Source: Legionellales bacterium (GTDB lineage: Bacteria; Pseudomonadota; Gammaproteobacteria; Legionellales; Legionellaceae). From it: 9,011 nucleotides of DNA. Below the pieces are notes generated by a model. It saw only the letters and a program-made list of their open reading frames with translations, did not search any database and was not told the DNA's origin. Below are positions 6,904-9,011 of the stretch, piece after piece. Position 1 is the stretch's first letter. Every line of letters starts with the position of its first letter. Location: contig JAGVJT010000186.1 of assembly GCA_020050955.1 (NCBI GenBank), forward strand, positions 1-9,011, given 5' to 3'. The position numbers were made by a program, and so were the translations under genes.

Positions 6904-6935
6904 CAACACGTTTTTTCGAGCATAACGAGATGACG
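6838..6935. repeat. Short repeat cluster with imperfect hairpin at the end of the acetyltransferase-like gene
   Basis: ACGACAAGCTC (6838-6848) recurs with one change as ACGACGAGCTC (6868-6878), encoding Thr-Thr-Ser-Ser twice. CGAGATGACG occurs exactly at 6891-6900 and 6926-6935. TATGCTCGA (6885-6893) and TCGAGCATA (6916-6924) form a 9-bp inverted repeat around the stop codon at 6901-6903. The cluster supplies the last residues of the protein and fills half of the 52-base gap to the convergent ychF gene. It may be a decayed copy of a dispersed palindromic element, but copy number elsewhere cannot be judged from here. Confidence 0.5.
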
Positions 6936-6955
6936 AACAAAGGCAATGTACCACC

Positions 6956-8047
6956 TTAAACATTAAACCGAAAATGCATGACATCACCGTCGCGCACAAC
7001 ATATTCCTTACCTTCGAGACGCAACTTTCCAGCCTCTTTCGCGCCTTGCTCGCCACGATAAGCGACAAAATCATCATACGCGGTGACTTCTGCACGGATA
7101 AAGCCTTTTTGAAAGTCGGTATGAATCACACCGGCCGCTTGTGGTGCGGTTGCGCCACTTGGAATGGTCCAAGCACGCACTTCTTTAACACCTGCAGTAA
7201 AATAGGTTTGCAAGCCAAGAAGCGCATAACCTGCTCGAATCACACGGTGAAGACCTGGTTCGCTTAAGCCTAAATCAACCATGAATGCTTCTCGATCTAC
7301 TTCGTCTAACTCTGCAATTTCAGACTCTGTTGCAGCAGACAAAGCGACTACCATCGCCTTCTCTTGTGCAGCGTACTCACGCACAACGTCTAGTAATGGG
7401 TTATTTTCATAACCTTCATCATCAACATTGGCAATGTAAAGTACAGGCTTCTCTGTCAATAAGCATAAGCGCTGACTAATCAATCGCTCCTCTGCTGTCA
7501 ATGACAATATGCGAACCGGTAATCCTTCATCTAAGTGTACTTTTATTTTTTCTAAAACCGCTTTTTCAAACAATGCTTCTTTATTGCCACTTTTACTGTT
7601 TTTAGCTGTTTTCAAAAGCGCTTTTTCGACCGTATCCATGTCGGCCAAAGCAAGCTCGGTATTAATCACTTCGATATCATGAATAGGATTCACACGTCCT
7701 TGCACATGCACCACATCAGGATGTTCAAAACATCGCACCACGTGTGCAATCGCGTCGGTTTCACGAATATTGGCTAAAAATTTATTGCCAAGACCTTCGC
7801 CTTGAGAGGCGCCTTTTACCAAGCCCGCAATGTCCACAAACTCCATGACTGTTGGCACAACGCGCTCTGGCTTTACAATATCACTTAAAGCAGACAAACG
7901 CGGGTCCGGAACGGTAACCATCCCAACATTAGGCTCAATTGTACAAAAAGGGTAATTAGATGCTTCGATTCCCGCTTGTGTTAACGCATTAAAGAGCGTC
8001 GACTTACCTACATTCGGCAATCCAACAATACCGCATTTAAATCCCAT
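6956..8047 (-). CDS. ychF: Ribosome-binding ATPase YchF (Obg/OLA1 family)
   Basis: YchF is a universally conserved P-loop protein of the Obg family that prefers ATP to GTP. It binds ribosomes and is linked to translation control and oxidative stress responses. The 363-residue product is full length: P-loop GLPNVGKS at 9-16, [11 protein letters not shown] at 32-42, [20 protein letters not shown] at 72-91, the altered G4 motif NVDDE at 207-211 (giving ATP preference), [11 protein letters not shown] at 237-247 and a C-terminal TGS domain from about 279 to 362 including [20 protein letters not shown]. An AAGGA Shine-Dalgarno at 8056-8060, 8 bases upstream, fixes the start. It follows pth by 21 bases in the same direction, the common gammaproteobacterial order. 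It ends 52 bases from the convergent acetyltransferase-like gene. Confidence 0.98.
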   Translation of the reverse strand: MGFKCGIVGLPNVGKSTLFNALTQAGIEASNYPFCTIEPNVGMVTVPDPRLSALSDIVKPERVVPTVMEFVDIAGLVKGASQGEGLGNKFLANIRETDAIAHVVRCFEHPDVVHVQGRVNPIHDIEVINTELALADMDTVEKALLKTAKNSKSGNKEALFEKAVLEKIKVHLDEGLPVRILSLTAEERLISQRLCLLTEKPVLYIANVDDEGYENNPLLDVVREYAAQEKAMVVALSAATESEIAELDEVDREAFMVDLGLSEPGLHRVIRAGYALLGLQTYFTAGVKEVRAWTIPSGATAPQAAGVIHTDFQKGFIRAEVTAYDDFVAYRGEQGAKEAGKLRLEGKEYVVRDGDVMHFRFNV

Positions 8048-8055
8048 GTTGTTGT

Positions 8056-8060
8056 TCCTT
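8056..8060 (-). promoter_or_regulatory. Ribosome binding site of ychF
   Basis: AAGGA on the minus strand, 8 bases before the ATG at 8047, is the clearest Shine-Dalgarno in the housekeeping part of the window. It lies in the 21-base gap after pth. Confidence 0.6.
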
Positions 8061-8068
8061 TTAAAAAG

Positions 8069-8644
8069 TTAACTTATTGTATTAATTCGCATCATTGCAT
8101 CGGCCATACGCCCCTCAAACATCAGCGGAACATGTTCGAGTGCGTGCGCAATAGCATCAGTAATTAACGTTTGATCATTTGAAGAAGGTTTACTTAAAAC
8201 ATAATCAGATACTTGTGTTTTATGGCCAGGGTGACCAATCCCTATTCGCAAGCGATGAAAATGAGGCGTTCCAAGTTGAGCAACTAAGTCACGCAGACCA
8301 TTATGCCCACCGTGCCCACCTCCGGTTTTTAATTTAATACGTCCTGTTGGTAAATCCAAATCGTCATGCGCGATAAGCATTTCATCAGGAGAAATACGAT
8401 AGAACTGGCTAACCGCACGAACAGACAAACCACTTCGATTCATAAATGTCGTCGGTAATAAAACATGACATGTTGTGCCATTGAAAGCGAATGAAGCAAG
8501 CTCGCCATGAAATTTTTTATCAAGCTTAAACGTCATGCGCTGACGCAAAGCAAGTGCGCTTACCAACCATGCGCCAACATTATGGCGCGTGTATTGGTAA
8601 GCATCACCAGGATTACATAATCCTACGATCAGTCTAATTGACAT
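8069..8644 (-). CDS. pth: Peptidyl-tRNA hydrolase Pth
   Basis: Pth releases tRNA from peptidyl-tRNAs that drop off the ribosome, cleaving the ester bond so that tRNA is recycled; it is cytoplasmic and essential in most bacteria. The 191-residue product has the usual length. It carries all catalytic and binding residues of the bacterial family: Asn11 (in LCNPG), His21 (TRHNVG), Asn69 (TFMNRSG), Asp94 (HDDLDLP) and Asn115 (GGHGGHNGL). One oddity is Cys10 where the family almost always has Gly (GLGNPG). The start has no strong Shine-Dalgarno, but it lies 27 bases after the rplY stop and matches the family's N-terminus, so co-translation with rplY is likely. Confidence 0.97.
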   Translation of the reverse strand: MSIRLIVGLCNPGDAYQYTRHNVGAWLVSALALRQRMTFKLDKKFHGELASFAFNGTTCHVLLPTTFMNRSGLSVRAVSQFYRISPDEMLIAHDDLDLPTGRIKLKTGGGHGGHNGLRDLVAQLGTPHFHRLRIGIGHPGHKTQVSDYVLSKPSSNDQTLITDAIAHALEHVPLMFEGRMADAMMRINTIS

Positions 8645-8671
8645 ACGTCACACTAGTTGATACGTAAAGAA

Positions 8672-9011
8672 TTACTCTGCATCTTTCGCTGCAGCATCAT
8701 CAGACTCAGCTGATGCATCAACGCCTTCTGCTGATTCTTCTTCAGCGCTTTCTTCGCTTTCGCTGATCTCAGCACGGCTTAAATGGATGCTAACAACTGG
8801 ATGGTTATGATCACCAGAATGAGGATCAATCGCTAATTGAACACCTTTTGGTAACACCAAGTCTGATAAATGTAAAACATCATCAAGCGCCAAACTTGCA
8901 AGATCAAGCTCAATAAACTCAGGTAAATGACGTGCTTCACAACGAACTTCAACTTGAGTCATAGTGTGGTTAATCACGCCGCCTTCGTTAATACCAGGTG
9001 ACTTATCTTCA
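8672..9011 (-). CDS. rplY: 50S ribosomal protein L25 (CTC-type), C-terminal part; 5' end beyond window
   Basis: L25 binds 5S rRNA in the large ribosomal subunit; the longer CTC form carries an additional C-terminal domain. Only this C-terminal domain is seen, about 112 codons. A GTG at 8977 could look like a start, but the frame stays open to the window edge. The residues upstream (EDKSPGINEGGVINHTMTQV) continue the family pattern of the CTC domain, so the gene is cut, not short. Next come EVRCEARHLPEFIELDL and a block ending in VVSIHLSRAE. The tail is rich in Glu, Asp, Ser and Ala, a low-complexity acidic end often seen in these proteins. It precedes pth by 27 bases, the conserved rplY-pth-ychF order. 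Confidence 0.95.
   Translation of the reverse strand, partial: EDKSPGINEGGVINHTMTQVEVRCEARHLPEFIELDLASLALDDVLHLSDLVLPKGVQLAIDPHSGDHNHPVVSIHLSRAEISESEESAEEESAEGVDASAESDDAAAKDAE

Noticed and set aside
6885..6924. Intrinsic terminator between the convergent genes
   Set aside because: The 9-bp arms enclose a 22-base loop and no U-run follows either arm; the only T-run (6911-6916) is at the second arm's inner edge. It is better described as a repeat.
6974..7479. Plus-strand open frames across the ychF region
   Set aside because: They are antisense shadows of ychF with no recognisable domains; the same applies to plus-strand frames within the mdc genes, such as 1983-2216 and 4527-4875.
8672..8977. 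A complete small 101-residue gene starting at GTG 8977
   Set aside because: The frame remains open to the window end and the upstream residues continue the L25/CTC family pattern, so this is the end of a longer rplY.

Overview
The window reads as chromosomal DNA from a gammaproteobacterium with a moderately AT-rich genome. The best lineage clue is the core trio rplY-pth-ychF in its usual gammaproteobacterial order at the right end. Dense packing and base composition would suit something near Legionellales, but that is only a guess. Nearly all of the window is coding, no gene-free stretch exceeds 300 bases, and I see no tRNA, rRNA, CRISPR array or insertion sequence.

Right part (6956-9011, minus strand): the C-terminal part of ribosomal protein L25, peptidyl-tRNA hydrolase and the YchF ATPase. 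These are ordinary housekeeping genes, probably co-transcribed from a promoter beyond the right edge.

Left part (1-5891, minus strand): a biotin-independent malonate decarboxylase operon in the order mdcA - mdcC/D fusion - mdcE - mdcG - mdcB - mdcH. MdcB makes the triphosphoribosyl-dephospho-CoA precursor and MdcG attaches it to the acyl-carrier domain. MdcH primes the carrier with malonyl groups. MdcA exchanges malonate for acetate on the carrier, and MdcD with MdcE decarboxylates malonyl-S-carrier to acetyl-S-carrier and CO2. Genes are separated by 4 bases or overlap by 4, 4, 23 and 13 bases. mdcH runs off the left edge. No malonate transporter or MdcR-type regulator is visible.

The most unusual gene is the second one: the acyl carrier protein (delta) and the beta subunit, normally separate proteins, are a single uninterrupted reading frame.

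Centre (5892-6955): a divergent promoter region drives mdcA to the left and, to the right, a chloramphenicol-acetyltransferase-fold protein. That protein keeps the catalytic histidine but appears to have lost both partners of the family's Arg-Asp salt bridge. Its 3' end lies in a small repeat cluster that borders the convergent ychF gene.
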